From the NCBI GenBank assembly GCA_052043515.1, contig JBQEQX010000001.1, positions 186,001 to 250,000 of the forward strand: DNA of 64,000 nucleotides. The letters run 5' to 3'. Within the stretch, counting starts at the first letter, position 1; each line of letters starts with the position of its first letter. The position numbers were made by a program, and so were the translations under genes. Below, in pieces: positions 1 to 9,191 of this stretch. Under the pieces are notes generated by a model. The model was not told the DNA's origin. It did no database searches and saw only the letters and a list, made by a program, of their open reading frames with translations. Origin of the DNA: Ehrlichia sp052043515 (GTDB taxonomy: Bacteria > Pseudomonadota > Alphaproteobacteria > Rickettsiales > Anaplasmataceae).

Positions 1-15
1 AGATTTTCTCGACAT
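1..15 (-). CDS. rpsN: 30S ribosomal protein S14, first 5 codons only
   Basis: An ATG at 15 reading leftward gives MSRKS and then leaves the window. This matches the usual S14 N-terminus, and S14 follows L5 in the spc operon. Only the start is present, so the call rests on gene order plus five residues. Confidence 0.7.
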
Positions 16-27
16 AAAACAACCCTT

Positions 28-561
28 TTAATTAATAAACGGAAAACCAAACTCCATCAACAACACTTTTGCATCATTATCGTTAACTGCATTTGTAACA
101 ATATTAATGTCCAAGCCTAGAATTTTATCTATTTTATCATAATCTATTTCCAAGAACGAAATATGTTCCTTTATACCAACAGACAAGTTACCACAACCAT
201 CAAACTGACTAACGGATAACCCCTTAAAATCTTGCTCTCTAGGAAGAACAACGTGAATAAGCCTCTCCAAGAACTCATACATTTTATTATTTCTCAAAGT
301 AACCTTACATCCTATGGGAAAACCTTTACGTATCTTAAAGCCAGCAATAGACTTCTTGGCGTAAGTCGCTACAGGTTTCTGCCCAGCTATCAGCGCTAGA
401 TCACGAACACAAGAATTCATAACCTTGCTATCAGAACCCCTTACACCCAATCCTATATTCAAGCAAACCTTCACAATCTTAGGAACTTGCATCACATTAC
501 TGTACCCAAGCTTGGCCTTAAGAGATGGGACAATATGACTTCTATATAAATCCTTCAACAT
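28..561 (-). CDS. rplE: 50S ribosomal protein L5
   Basis: L5 of 177 residues, the normal family length, intact. It binds 5S rRNA in the central protuberance of the large subunit. Recognisable stretches are KIVKVCLNIGLG near residue 28, the KKSIAGFKIRKGFPIG block around residues 68-85, and the C-terminal NAVNDNDAKVLLMEFGFPF. It lies between rplX, 8 bp upstream, and rpsN, 12 bp downstream, in the spc part of the operon and is presumably cotranscribed from the tRNA/tuf end. Confidence 0.97.
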   Translation of the reverse strand: MLKDLYRSHIVPSLKAKLGYSNVMQVPKIVKVCLNIGLGVRGSDSKVMNSCVRDLALIAGQKPVATYAKKSIAGFKIRKGFPIGCKVTLRNNKMYEFLERLIHVVLPREQDFKGLSVSQFDGCGNLSVGIKEHISFLEIDYDKIDKILGLDINIVTNAVNDNDAKVLLMEFGFPFIN

Positions 562-569
562 AAAACAAC

Positions 570-899
570 CTATTCTATAATTTTGCCAGAAGATTTCATG
601 AAACGCACTTTTTTCTCATTAACAAATTTATATCCTACTCTCGTTCTAATCCCAAGTGCTGAATCAAATAATGCAATATTTGAAATATTTATAGGCCTTT
701 CAACATTTATAATTCCACCATCGTTTTTCTGATTTGCTTTAACACTCTTTCTGCATACATTAACCCCAGAAACTACTGCAAAAAGCATATTTCTACCACC
801 ACATTTTCTATTTACTATCTTAATTACCTTCCCTATTTTTCCCCTATCTTTGCCGCTAATCACCATAACATCATCACCAGAAATAATCTTCATACCCAT
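570..899 (-). CDS. rplX: 50S ribosomal protein L24
   Basis: L24 of 109 residues, an early assembly protein that binds 23S rRNA. The KOW motif is visible near the N-terminus (DDVMVISGKDRGKIGKV), followed by GVNVCRKSVKANQKNDGGI and the family-typical PINISNIALFD. The start at 899 (MGMKII) lies one base from the rplN stop; an internal ATG two codons later is equally possible. Intact, with close spacing to both neighbours. Confidence 0.96.
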   Translation of the reverse strand: MGMKIISGDDVMVISGKDRGKIGKVIKIVNRKCGGRNMLFAVVSGVNVCRKSVKANQKNDGGIINVERPINISNIALFDSALGIRTRVGYKFVNEKKVRFMKSSGKIIE

Positions 900-900
900 T

Positions 901-1260
901 TTACAACACCTCTACAGCTAAAGACATAACTTTAGAAAAAAGACCAAAAGGTAACTTTTTAATTGGACCAAATACACGAGTCCCCAGTGGATCACCCTGG
1001 TCATTAATTAACACAACAGCATTACTCGAAAACTTTATCACACTTCCATCCAATCTACGCACTGCATTTTTTACTCTAACAACCACTGCCCTATAAACTT
1101 TTCCTTTACTAACTTTCCCTCGTGGGGTAACTATCTTAGTAGACACGACAATAACGTCACCAACCGAAGCGGACTTTTTACCATTCAGCAACCCTATACA
1201 CAACACTTTACGCGCACCGGAATTATCAGCAACGTCCAACAAAGTATTTTTCTGTATCAT
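901..1260 (-). CDS. rplN: 50S ribosomal protein L14
   Basis: L14, 119 residues, intact. It begins MIQKNTLLDVADNSGARKV and contains GDVIVVSTKIVTPRGKVSKG, both characteristic of L14, and the conserved FGPIKKL segment near residue 99. It sits at the 30S/50S interface. The gene lies between rpsQ and rplX as in the canonical spc operon, with a 21 bp gap from rpsQ. Confidence 0.97.
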   Translation of the reverse strand: MIQKNTLLDVADNSGARKVLCIGLLNGKKSASVGDVIVVSTKIVTPRGKVSKGKVYRAVVVRVKNAVRRLDGSVIKFSSNAVVLINDQGDPLGTRVFGPIKKLPFGLFSKVMSLAVEVL

Positions 1261-1281
1261 AATACTCCTCCTCCTACCACT

Positions 1282-1509
1282 TCATTGAACTACAACCCAT
1301 CTCTTAGTAGCAGATATGGGTATATGCTCCTTTATTTTAACAACGTCACCGCACCTATATCGATTATGCTCATCATGCACTACATAATTTTTACGCTTCC
1401 TTACTATCTTTTTGTACATGGCATGACTCACCATGCGTGAAACCATTACTTTTATAGTTTTATCACATTTCGCCCCAACTACAACTCCTGTTAAAACTTT
1501 ATTAGACAT
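1282..1509 (-). CDS. rpsQ: 30S ribosomal protein S17
   Basis: S17, a small OB-fold primary-binding protein of the 30S subunit. The start at 1509 (MSNKVLTGVVVGAKCDKTI) is chosen over the ATG eight codons upstream because family members begin just before the LTGVVV strand. This start overlaps the rpmC stop by 8 bp, suggesting translational coupling. The C-terminal KIKEHIPISATKRWVV block is typical. About 75 residues, intact. Confidence 0.95.
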   Translation of the reverse strand: MSNKVLTGVVVGAKCDKTIKVMVSRMVSHAMYKKIVRKRKNYVVHDEHNRYRCGDVVKIKEHIPISATKRWVVVQ

Positions 1510-1705
1510 GCCTTTCCTCTTTTTTCCTTTCATTCAATACTGTTAACACTCTAGCTATATCTTTCCTTACATTTGCATAATAGAAATGATTACTCGACTT
1601 ATCAACTCTTTTACTTAATATAGCATCAACCAACTCTTTACGTAAATTCAACAACAACTCATGTAACTCACTATTAGTTTTAGATCTGATATCGATAATA
1701 TCCAT
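1502..1705 (-). CDS. rpmC: 50S ribosomal protein L29
   Basis: L29, 67 residues, with the family pattern of an N-terminal helix (IRSKTNSELHELLLNLRKEL), a turn, and a second helix containing VRKDIARVLTVLNER. It sits at the polypeptide exit tunnel and contacts trigger factor and SRP. The 3' end overlaps rpsQ, and the start lies 11 bp after rplP. Intact. Confidence 0.95.
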   Translation of the reverse strand: MDIIDIRSKTNSELHELLLNLRKELVDAILSKRVDKSSNHFYYANVRKDIARVLTVLNERKKEERHV

Positions 1706-1716
1706 ACTCCATACCC

Positions 1717-2127
1717 TTACAATTCATCACTAATAAACTTACATTTCATCGGGAGCTTAGCTTGAGACTTCTTCAATGCCTCCCTAGCCAAACCTGCTGA
1801 AACTCCATCTATTTCAAACAATATCCTACCAGGCTTTACCTTACACACCCACATCTCAACACTACCCTTACCTTTTCCCATACGAACATCCATGGGTTTC
1901 TTGCTAACAGAAGTATGGCAAAACACTCTAATCCACACTTTACCCACACGCCTTAGTGCTCTCGAAATACTTCTTCTTGCTGACTCAATCTGTTTGGAAG
2001 TTAATCGACCAGGCTCCAAAGCCTTTAATCCATAAGACCCAAAAGACAGAGTATAACCACCCTTCGCGTTACCACTAATACGTCCCTTAAAATCCTTCTT
2101 ATATTTAGTTTTCTTAGGTATAAACAT
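1717..2127 (-). CDS. rplP: 50S ribosomal protein L16
   Basis: L16, 136 residues, starting MFIPKKTKYKKDFKGRISG. It contains GSYGLKALEPGRLTSKQIE and the WIRVF...KPMDVRMGKGKGS segment that positions tRNA near the peptidyl transferase centre. Full length and intact. It lies between rpsC and rpmC as in the canonical S10 operon. Confidence 0.97.
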   Translation of the reverse strand: MFIPKKTKYKKDFKGRISGNAKGGYTLSFGSYGLKALEPGRLTSKQIESARRSISRALRRVGKVWIRVFCHTSVSKKPMDVRMGKGKGSVEMWVCKVKPGRILFEIDGVSAGLAREALKKSQAKLPMKCKFISDEL

Positions 2128-2143
2128 AATATCTACTCATTAA

Positions 2144-2780
2144 TTACTCATTGCTCGATTTCGTTTCACCAAGATAGACCCAAACCTTAACACCTATTAT
2201 CCCATAAACCGTCTTAGCTTCGGAAAACCCATAATCTATATTAGCTCTAAAAGTATGCAATGGTACACTACCCTCTTTATACCACTCAGTCCTGGCAATT
2301 TCAGCGCCACCTAATCTACCAGCACAACTAACCTTTATTCCCTTTCCACCTATCTTTAAACAATTTTGCACACCCCTCTTCATTGCGCGTCTAAAAGATA
2401 TCCTTTTCTCTAACTGCTGTGCAATATTTTCCGCTATCAAAACTGCCTTTAATTCTGGCTTTTTTTACTTCTATAATATTTAATTCAATATTGTTATTTA
2501 TCATCTTAACAATTTGCTGCTTCACTTTATCAATATCAGCACCTTTCTTACCAATGATTACACCTGGCTTAGCAGAGTATACATTAACCATAATTACATC
2601 CACCTTTCTAGCAATAACAACCTTACTGATAGCAGCATGATAGAAAGCCTTCTTTATAAATTTACGCAACAAAAAATCTTCATGGAGCTTAATACTATAG
2701 TCCTTATTAGCATACCACAAAGAATCCCATGTATTAATTATCTTTAACCTTAACCCAATAGGATTAGACTTCTGACCCAT
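2144..2780 (-). CDS. rpsC: 30S ribosomal protein S3 (one frameshift)
   Basis: S3 binds the head of the 30S subunit and helps form the mRNA entry channel. The N-terminal half, from MGQKSNPIGLRLKI through the KH domain with GVIIGKKGADIDKVK near residue 74, is in one frame. The C-terminal half, from AENIAQQLEKRISFRRAMKR to the end, is in another. The join is at a GG near 2446 where one extra G shifts the frame; removing it gives a continuous S3 of about 211 residues. S3 is essential, so a real disruption is unlikely. The start is 4 bp after rplV. Confidence 0.92.
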
Positions 2781-2783
2781 AAA

Positions 2784-3125
2784 CTACATCCTCTCAAATA
2801 ATTTTATGATAACATTACCATAGTGCTTATAGACTCTACATGCCTTACCACGCGCACGCGGGTGAATCCTACGCAAAGAAAAAGATTTACCTACCAAGAC
2901 TTCCTTTACATAAAGACTATCAAGATCAACATTATAATTAACTTGCGCATTAGCAATGGCCGATTTTAAAACCTTGCTTATATACCTAGCAGATTTTTTC
3001 TTACAGAACTTTAAATACATAACAGCTACAGATACATCCTTACCTCTAATTAAATCAGCAACCAAATTTAATTTATAAGGAGTAGACCTTAACCCAATAC
3101 CTTTAGCCTCTATTACTTTATTCAT
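2784..3125 (-). CDS. rplV: 50S ribosomal protein L22
   Basis: L22, 113 residues, intact. The N-terminal LRSTPYKLNLVADLIRGK and the hallmark C-terminal hairpin SFSLRRIHPRARGKA, which reaches into the exit tunnel, are both present. It lies between rpsS and rpsC in canonical order. The C-terminus is short but complete. Confidence 0.96.
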   Translation of the reverse strand: MNKVIEAKGIGLRSTPYKLNLVADLIRGKDVSVAVMYLKFCKKKSARYISKVLKSAIANAQVNYNVDLDSLYVKEVLVGKSFSLRRIHPRARGKACRVYKHYGNVIIKLFERM

Positions 3126-3137
3126 AACCCAACCAAT

Positions 3138-3420
3138 TTACTTCCTAGATACCTTCTTATCACCAACATGACCAGTATAGCGACGAGTAGGAGAAAATTC
3201 TCCAAATTTACGGCCGACCATATTATCACTTATTTTTACAGGAACATAAGTTTTCCCATTATAAACCCCAAAAGTTAACCCTATGAACTTATTTAAGATA
3301 ACAGAAGACCTAGAATGAATATTAATAATAGAATTCAACTTATTTTGGGCTACAGCCTTGTTTACTAACCGCAAAACATGTGGAGCACAAAAAAGGAGGC
3401 TTTTTAATAGATCTAGACAT
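3138..3420 (-). CDS. rpsS: 30S ribosomal protein S19 (one frameshift near the start)
   Basis: S19 contacts the A-site finger and tRNA in the head of the 30S subunit. The ATG at 3420 gives MSRSIKKPPF, then a run of six T on the coding strand (3389-3394) throws the frame. Dropping one T continues into CAPHVLRLVNKA and on to the family C-terminus with GRKFGEFSPTRRYTGH. The restored product is about 93 residues, the standard S19 length. Without the correction only a truncated form starting inside the gene is possible. Confidence 0.92.
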
Positions 3421-3422
3421 AC

Positions 3423-4254
3423 TTACCCTTTATCAGATACACGCTTAATATATTTACTACTAGATTTATTCTTCTTTCTAGTCTTTTTACCCTTTGTAGG
3501 AACACCCCAAGGAGTAACAGGATTTCTACCACCAGAAGTTTTACCTTCACCTCCACCATGAGGATGATCTATAGGATTCATCGCAACACCACGGACAGTA
3601 GGTCTAATACCCAACCATCTGCTCCTTCCTGCCTTACCCAACTTTATATTCTGATTATCTAGATTAGATACAATACCTATAGTGGCACAACAATTGGCTA
3701 ACACCCTCCTTATTTCGCCAGAACTCAATCTCAATAATACATACATACCATCCTTACTCATCAACTGAGCATAAGTACCAGCAGCCCTAGCAATTACACC
3801 ACCACTACCAGGCTTTAACTCGACATTATGAACAAATGTTCCAACTGGTATTGATTTCAACATAAGACAATTTCCAGGGAGAATATCGGCTCCATTACCA
3901 GATACCACAGTATCCCCCTTTTTCAAGCCACTGGGTGCAATTATATAAGACTTTTCCCCATCTCCGTAAGACAACAATGCAATAAATGCTGTCCTGTTAG
4001 GATCATATTCCAATCTCTCAATAATTGCAGGGACATCAGTTTTACTTCTTTTTAAAATCAATAATTCTATACAAGCGCTTATGACCACTACCACGGTGAC
4101 GTACAGTAATAACACCTCGAGAGTTCCTACCTCCACTAGAGGTTTTACAATCAACCAAAGACTTGTCAGGCTTACCTTTCCATAGCATCGACTTATCCAA
4201 CAACACAGTGCCGCGCAGAGATGCTGTTACTGAACTTAAATTTTTTATACCCAT
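3423..4254 (-). CDS. rplB: 50S ribosomal protein L2 (one frameshift)
   Basis: L2 is needed for subunit association and peptidyl transfer. The N-terminal segment, ending RHRGSGHKRLYRIIDFK, is separated from the rest by one extra A in an A5 run (4049-4053). After correction the protein is about 276 residues, normal for L2. The C-terminal MNPIDHPHGGGEGKTSGGR, with the essential His, is intact. The start is 4 bp after the rplW stop. Confidence 0.93.
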
Positions 4255-4258
4255 CTTA

Positions 4259-4549
4259 CTACTTTATTCCCATATACTTAAAATTTTGATCTTTTAACAA
4301 AGAAAAATAAACCTTCTTCCTATCTTTCCTACGGCCAACCACACCCTTAAAATGCTTTTTCTTACCTTTTTGATTTAGAACATTAATCCGTACAACATCT
4401 AAACCAAACACGACTTTCAGAGCCTTTTTTATCCTTTGCTTACTAGCATCAACAGACACATACACAGCATACCTACCAAACCTTTCATTTAACAATACTG
4501 CCTTTTCCGTAATAATGGAGGAACACACAACATTAAAATAATTAATCAT
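4259..4549 (-). CDS. rplW: 50S ribosomal protein L23
   Basis: L23 lies at the tunnel exit and docks SRP and trigger factor. The start at 4549 (MINYFNVVCSSIITEKA) is chosen because it forms an ATGA overlap with the rplD stop; an upstream ATG in the same frame would lie inside rplD. The ITEKA segment and VNVLNQKGKKKHFKG loop are typical. About 96 residues, intact. Confidence 0.94.
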   Translation of the reverse strand: MINYFNVVCSSIITEKAVLLNERFGRYAVYVSVDASKQRIKKALKVVFGLDVVRINVLNQKGKKKHFKGVVGRRKDRKKVYFSLLKDQNFKYMGIK

Positions 4550-5164
4550 AACAACCTTTCTTCTAAATACTTTAGAGCTCCGACAGTTAAAATTATGCAA
4601 TCATGCCTTAAAATATCCAAAACGTTTATTCCAACCTGCTTTAACAAAGTCACATTATGCAAATTTCTACAAGAGCAAACCATACCTTTACTATAATCTT
4701 TATCAACAATCAAAAAAAGACTTACTCTCAAAATTCTTAATAAACTGCAACACTTGCGTGGTTTTCACAAAATTAACACCAATAGTATCTAAAATCAACA
4801 ATTTATTGCAAGAATTCTTTAACGATAAAGCAACTCTTAAACCTAAGTTACGCACTTTTTTATTAAGCGAATAACCATGGCTCCTTACCACAGGACCAAA
4901 AATAACCGCTCCGCCTCTAAATTGTGGACTACGCAAGCTACCCTGTCTTGCCCTTCCAGTGTGTTTTTGTCTATGTGGCTTAGCTGTAGTACCAGAAACA
5001 TCACCTATAGTCTTTGCTTTATGAGTACCAGCACGCCTCTTAGACAGTTGCCAAGTAACTACCATCTTTAATATGTCTGGCCTGTAACTCACAGAAAATA
5101 TCGAAGGATTTAAATCAACGGTCCCTATTTTATCACTATTTACACTTATTATACTAACTTCCAT
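4546..5164 (-). CDS. rplD: 50S ribosomal protein L4 (one frameshift)
   Basis: L4 binds 23S rRNA and its loop lines the exit tunnel. The conserved loop KPHRQKHTGRARQGSLRSPQ and RGGAVIFGP are visible near residues 60-90. The last quarter, from SFLIVDKDYSKG to GALKYLEERLL, is in another frame because of one extra T on the coding strand in a T7 run (4712-4718). Restored length is about 205 residues, normal for L4. The start at 5164 (MEVSIISV) lies 7 bp after rplC; the longer MYEIN start would overlap rplC. Confidence 0.92.
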
Positions 5165-5171
5165 ATTGATC

Positions 5172-5867
5172 TCATACAATATTATCTAATTTCAAATCTT
5201 CGGGGCACACAGGAAAAGAATTTTTCGGAATCGATTTTTTTATAGCATCTTTTACAAAAACATAAGCCCCTATGGCCCCAGGAATATTATTACCCTTAAC
5301 AACTAATAAAGATCTTTCCTGATCAATTGAAACCACTTTGATATTTTGCACAGTTACTCTAGTATTCCCCAAGTGACCAGCCATCTTTTTACCTTTGTAT
5401 ACCCTACCAGGATCCTGACATTGACCTGTAGATCCCTGAGACCTATGAGCGATCGAAACACCATGCGATGCTTTTAAACCTTTGAAATTGTGCCGCTTCA
5501 TAACACCAGAAAATCCCTTCCCTAAAGAATACCCAGTGATGTCAACATATTGACCCTCAACAAAATGAGTAATAGAAACCTTAGCACCTTTAACCAAACC
5601 TTCCACATTATCAACTCTGGATTCAAAAATCTTACATTTGGCAGTAATATTGCTTTTTTCAAGAATTTTCAACTGAGGTTTCTTTAAATTAACTCTAGCT
5701 TCTACCCCCAACACCGCCGCATTGTAACCATGAACATCTTGAACTTTAACAGAAACAACAAAAGAATCTCTCAAACGCAGCAAGGTAACCGGCACCCTTT
5801 TTCCATCTTTATCAAAAATCGCAGTGTGGCCTACCTTCTCCATGAATAACCCTATCCTCTTACCCAT
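5172..5867 (-). CDS. rplC: 50S ribosomal protein L3
   Basis: L3 helps form the peptidyl transferase centre. The start at 5867 (MGKRIGLFMEKVG) matches the family and overlaps the rpsJ stop by 8 bp. The conserved central loop KGFSGVMKRHNFKG and the SHGVSIAHRSQGSTGQ segment carrying the methylatable Gln are present, as is KGKKMAGHLGNTRVT. About 231 residues, intact, with a slightly extended C-terminus after PGAIGAYVFVKDA. Confidence 0.96.
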   Translation of the reverse strand: MGKRIGLFMEKVGHTAIFDKDGKRVPVTLLRLRDSFVVSVKVQDVHGYNAAVLGVEARVNLKKPQLKILEKSNITAKCKIFESRVDNVEGLVKGAKVSITHFVEGQYVDITGYSLGKGFSGVMKRHNFKGLKASHGVSIAHRSQGSTGQCQDPGRVYKGKKMAGHLGNTRVTVQNIKVVSIDQERSLLVVKGNNIPGAIGAYVFVKDAIKKSIPKNSFPVCPEDLKLDNIV

Positions 5868-6187
5868 TGTTACCTCCAATCACCTTAACTTTTACATCCA
5901 CTCCAGCAGGTAATTGCAAACTCATTAGCGCTTGAATAATCGTGGAATTTGCCTTCGGTAAACTAATTAAACGTTTATGTGTCCTAATTTCAAACTGTTC
6001 CCTAGATTTCTTATCAATATGAGTTGATCTGTTGACAATAAATTTCATAACCTTACGAGGGAAAAAAATCGGACCATTCACACGCGCTCCGCTCCTCTTA
6101 GCAGTTAAAATAATACTACGTGCAGACCTATCCAACAAACAACTATCAAACGCTTTCAGTTCAATATATATTTTTTTGCGTCACCAT
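5860..6187 (-). CDS. rpsJ: 30S ribosomal protein S10 (one frameshift near the start)
   Basis: S10 (NusE) works in the 30S head and in antitermination. The ATG at 6187 opens MVTQK, then an A7 run on the coding strand (6171-6177) is one base too long. Removing one A continues IYIELKAFDS and joins the rest, including GPIFFPRKVMKFIVNRS and SREQFEIRTHKRLI. The restored protein is about 108 residues, close to the family norm. It begins 9 bp after tuf ends. Confidence 0.92.
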
Positions 6188-6196
6188 AAAATTCAC

Positions 6197-7384
6197 CTAC
6201 TCCAAAATTTCAGTAATAATACCAGAGCCCACAGTTCTACCACCTTCACGAATTGCAAACCTTAATCCCCTATCAATGGCAACTGGCTTATCTAGACTCA
6301 CTTCTATATTTATGTTATCCCCAGGCATCACCATCTCTACCCCGTCCGGTAACTTTATATTTCCTGTTACATCAGTTGTCCTAACATAAAATTGTGGCTG
6401 ATAATTTGAGAAAAATGGAGTATGTCTACCACCTTCTTCCTTCTTCAATATATATACCTCTGCCTTAAATCTCTTATACGAATGTATTTGCCCAGGTGCA
6501 CTTAACACCTGTCCCCTTTCTACATCCTCCTTCTTTATCCCTCTTAACAATATTCCAGCATTATCCCCTGCTTCTCCTACCTCTAATGCTTTATGAAACA
6601 TTTCAACACCTGTACATACTGTACTTTGTACATCTCGCAACCCCACTATATCTATCTTATCTCCGACTCTTATCACTCCTCTCTCTATCCTTCCTGTTAC
6701 TACTGTACCTCTACCAGGTATTGAAAACACATCCTCTATTGACATCAAAAACGGCTTATCTTTCTCTCTCATTGGAAGACTTATTTTCTCTAGTGCATTC
6801 ATTAACTCCATTATCTTTTCACTCCACACACCCGACCCTGTTTCTTCCTCTAATGCCTTTACTGCAGATCCTCTTACTACATCTATATCATCTCCAGGAT
6901 ACCCATACTTTGTCAATAACTCCCTTATTTCCATTTCAACCAACGACAACATTTCATCATCGTCTACCACATCACATTTATTCATCCATACTACTATATC
7001 TTTCACACCCACTTGCTTAGCTAGTAAAATATGTTCCCTTGTTTGAGGCATTGCTCCATCAGTTGCAGACACTACCAATATCGCAGCATCCATTTGCGCA
7101 GCTCCCGTTATCATGTTCTTTATATAATCCGCATGCCCAGGACAGTCTACATGTGCATAATGTCTGCTCTCTGTCTCATATTCTACATGCGCTGTTGAAA
7201 TGGTTATCCCTCTTGCTTTCTCTTCTGGTGCCTTATCTATTTCATCATATTTTACACTCTTATTCCCTTCCCCACTAAGTCTCTTTGCCAACACTGTTGT
7301 CAATGCCGCCGTCAATGTTGTCTTACCATGATCAACATGTCCTATTGTACCTACATTTATATGTGGCTTCCTTCCTTCTACCAT
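6197..7384 (-). CDS. tuf: Translation elongation factor Tu
   Basis: EF-Tu delivers aminoacyl-tRNA to the ribosome with GTP. The start at 7384 (MVEGRKPHINVGTIG) is preferred to the ATG two codons upstream by family alignment. GTPase motifs are clear: GHVDHGKT (P-loop), DCPGHADY (G3) and a G4 motif reading WMNKCDVVDD, where NKCD replaces the usual NKxD spelling acceptably. Domains 2 and 3 follow, ending GRTVGSGIITEILE. 395 residues, intact. It lies between tRNA-Gly and rpsJ, the typical alphaproteobacterial str/S10 junction. Confidence 0.97.
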   Translation of the reverse strand: MVEGRKPHINVGTIGHVDHGKTTLTAALTTVLAKRLSGEGNKSVKYDEIDKAPEEKARGITISTAHVEYETESRHYAHVDCPGHADYIKNMITGAAQMDAAILVVSATDGAMPQTREHILLAKQVGVKDIVVWMNKCDVVDDDEMLSLVEMEIRELLTKYGYPGDDIDVVRGSAVKALEEETGSGVWSEKIMELMNALEKISLPMREKDKPFLMSIEDVFSIPGRGTVVTGRIERGVIRVGDKIDIVGLRDVQSTVCTGVEMFHKALEVGEAGDNAGILLRGIKKEDVERGQVLSAPGQIHSYKRFKAEVYILKKEEGGRHTPFFSNYQPQFYVRTTDVTGNIKLPDGVEMVMPGDNINIEVSLDKPVAIDRGLRFAIREGGRTVGSGIITEILE

Positions 7385-7426
7385 AAACAAATACCCTAAA
7401 CACCCTAAACCATTCCAAAGTCAAAG

Positions 7427-7497
7427 AGCGGATAGTGGGAATCGAACCCACACCACCAGCTTGGAAGGCTGGCACTCTACCGTTGAGCTATACCCGC
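7427..7497 (-). tRNA. tRNA-Gly (anticodon TCC)
   Basis: Reading the minus strand from 7497, GCGGGTA pairs with TATCCGC to form a seven-base acceptor stem with one G-T pair. The D arm AGCTCAACGGTAGAGT, anticodon stem-loop CCAGC-CTTCCAA-GCTGG and the TPsiC arm with GGTTCGATTCC are all present. 71 nt with discriminator T, no encoded CCA. It lies 42 bp upstream of tuf and 7 bp after tRNA-Tyr, so probably cotranscribed. Confidence 0.96.
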
Positions 7498-7504
7498 ATA
7501 AACG

Positions 7505-7587
7505 TGGAGGAGGTAGGATTTGAACCTACGTACACGCCAGTGGACAGATTTACAGTCTGCTGCCTTTAACCTCTCGGCCACCCCTCC
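7505..7587 (-). tRNA. tRNA-Tyr (anticodon GTA)
   Basis: Reading the minus strand from 7587, GGAGGGG pairs with CTCCTCC (one G-T pair). The D arm with CCGAGAGG, the anticodon loop CTGTAAA flanked by AGACTGTAAATCT, a long variable arm and the TPsiC loop GGTTCAAATCC are visible. 83 nt, discriminator A. The long variable arm is diagnostic of a class II tRNA, as expected for bacterial Tyr. Confidence 0.96.
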
Positions 7588-7676
7588 AAAAAATTACTAC
7601 ACCAACTTAATCAGCCCTATTAACTAACACAAAAAAACAAAAAATGATACTAAAAAAATTTAGATTAGAATTGATT

Positions 7677-7705
7677 TAACTAAATTAAAGATTACAATAT
7701 GTCAA
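7677..7705 (-). promoter_or_regulatory. Weak candidate promoter for the tRNA/tuf/ribosomal operon
   Basis: On the minus strand a perfect TTGACA (7705-7700) is followed after 17 bp by TAGTTA (7682-7677), a poor -10. It lies in the 159 bp divergent spacer between tRNA-Tyr and rlmB, where a strong promoter must exist. The -35 is convincing and the -10 is not. Confidence 0.25.
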
Positions 7706-7746
7706 TATCTAATTAAAAAAAATCAAAATTAATAGCTGTATTTATT

Positions 7747-8497
7747 ATGGATAGAAACAAAACGTGGATTTATGGTAAACATGCCTGTATTGCCACATTA
7801 CAAAACGTAAATAGAAAATGCCATGAACTTCTAGTAACAGAGAACTTCATAAAACGTAATAGCAAAATGTACAAAATTTCAGAATTATGTAAAAAAAAGG
7901 GCATCTATCCAAAACAAGTAACAGCTAGTTTCATTAATTCAGTTTTACCAAATAACAGTAATCATCAAGGAATTGCCATAAAAGCCTCAACTATTCAGCC
8001 AATAACCATAGAAGATGTATTATCAAATATCTATACAGAAAATTCAACAATAATACTTTTGGATCAAATAACTGATATTAATAACGTGGGATCTATCATC
8101 AGGTCGGCGGTATGCTTTAATGTGGATGCTGTTATACTGCCATATCATAATTCTCCGTCAGAAGATTGCGGTATGTCAAAAACTGCTAGTGGCGCTATAG
8201 ATATGATTCCAATCGTATATGTAATAAATGTAGCAAATACAATGAAATTGTTTAAAAAAGCGGGGTACTGGTGTTATGGTTTTGACGCGCAGGAAGGAGA
8301 ATTTCTACATAAAACAATACTGGATAAGAGAAGGCTGATAATTTTTTGGATCAGAGGATAAGGGAATGCGAAAATTAACAAAAGAGAAGTGCGATTTCTT
8401 ACTAAAAATTGCAATGTCAGGAAAAATAGATAGCCTAAATGTATCAAATGCAGCAGCCATAGCATTACATTCCATTTTCATACAGAATCATGATTAA
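7747..8497 (+). CDS. rlmB: TrmH/SpoU-family 23S rRNA 2'-O-methyltransferase RlmB (one frameshift)
   Basis: RlmB methylates G2251 of 23S rRNA using SAM through a knotted SPOUT fold. Motif 1 (ITDINNVGSIIRSA, around residues 110-123) is present. Motif 2/3, GSEDKGMR, appears only after removing one T from a T6 run at 8342-8347; the restored C-terminus includes LNVSNAAAIALHSIF. The corrected protein is about 249 residues, the usual length. Its stop overlaps the cmk start by 8 bp. The N-terminal substrate-binding domain begins at WIYGKHAC. Exact target site is inferred from family. Confidence 0.88.
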
Positions 8498-9145
8498 ACA
8501 CTCTAGCAATTTTGTTATAACAATTGATGGACCATCTGCATCAGGCAAAGGGAGTTTGGCAAAAAAATTAGCAGAATTTTTCAATTTCCAGTACTTAGAT
8601 ACAGGAAAGTTGTACAGAATAATAGCTGCAACATTTGGAATTGACGCATATACAAATTTAGAAATCGATAACAATCTAGAAAAAAAATATTAATACTGTT
8701 AAAAGACAATAACACAACATTCTACAATAATGAAAGTATAGGTAAAGTTGCTTCAATCTTAGCAAGACACCAACATATCAGACTTGCATTGTTACCTATA
8801 CAACGCAAACTTATTTATTCAGCTAACCCAGGAATAGTACTTGATGGCAGAGATACATCGTCTACAGTATTCCCTGACGCAAATTTTAAGATTTTCGTTA
8901 CGGCACAAACATCTATCAGAGCACAAAGAAGATTTAAAGAAATGCAGCATCAAAAAAAAGAAATGTACAAAACAATACATTCTCGGATAATACAAAGAGA
9001 TATCAGAGACACATACAGAAAATTTTCTCCTTTAACAAAAGTAAGGGATGCTTTATATGTTAACACTTCATATATGAATAAAGAACAGGTATTTTTATAT
9101 ATTAAAGAAAAAATAAAAAACCTACTTGTAAAGTACAATAAATAA
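8490..9145 (+). CDS. cmk: Cytidylate kinase (one frameshift)
   Basis: Phosphorylates CMP and dCMP with ATP. The P-loop ITIDGPSASGKGSLAKKLA is at residues 10-28 and DTGKLYRIIAA follows. An A8 run at 8680-8687 appears to lack one A; adding it joins ILILLKDNNTTFYN and the downstream frame with LDGRDTSSTVFPDANFKIFVTA, a normal cmk motif, and the RRDIRDT-like Arg-rich segment. Restored length about 218 residues. This is one of only four breaks explained by a missing rather than extra base. Confidence 0.9.
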
Positions 9146-9191
9146 TAATAATATAATTTTCACTGCTTTTGCTAATATAAAATAGGCTGTT

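Noticed and set aside
6496..7020. Long plus-strand frame opposite tuf
   Set aside because: Shadow of the conserved tuf gene; leucine/serine-rich translation of the complementary strand.
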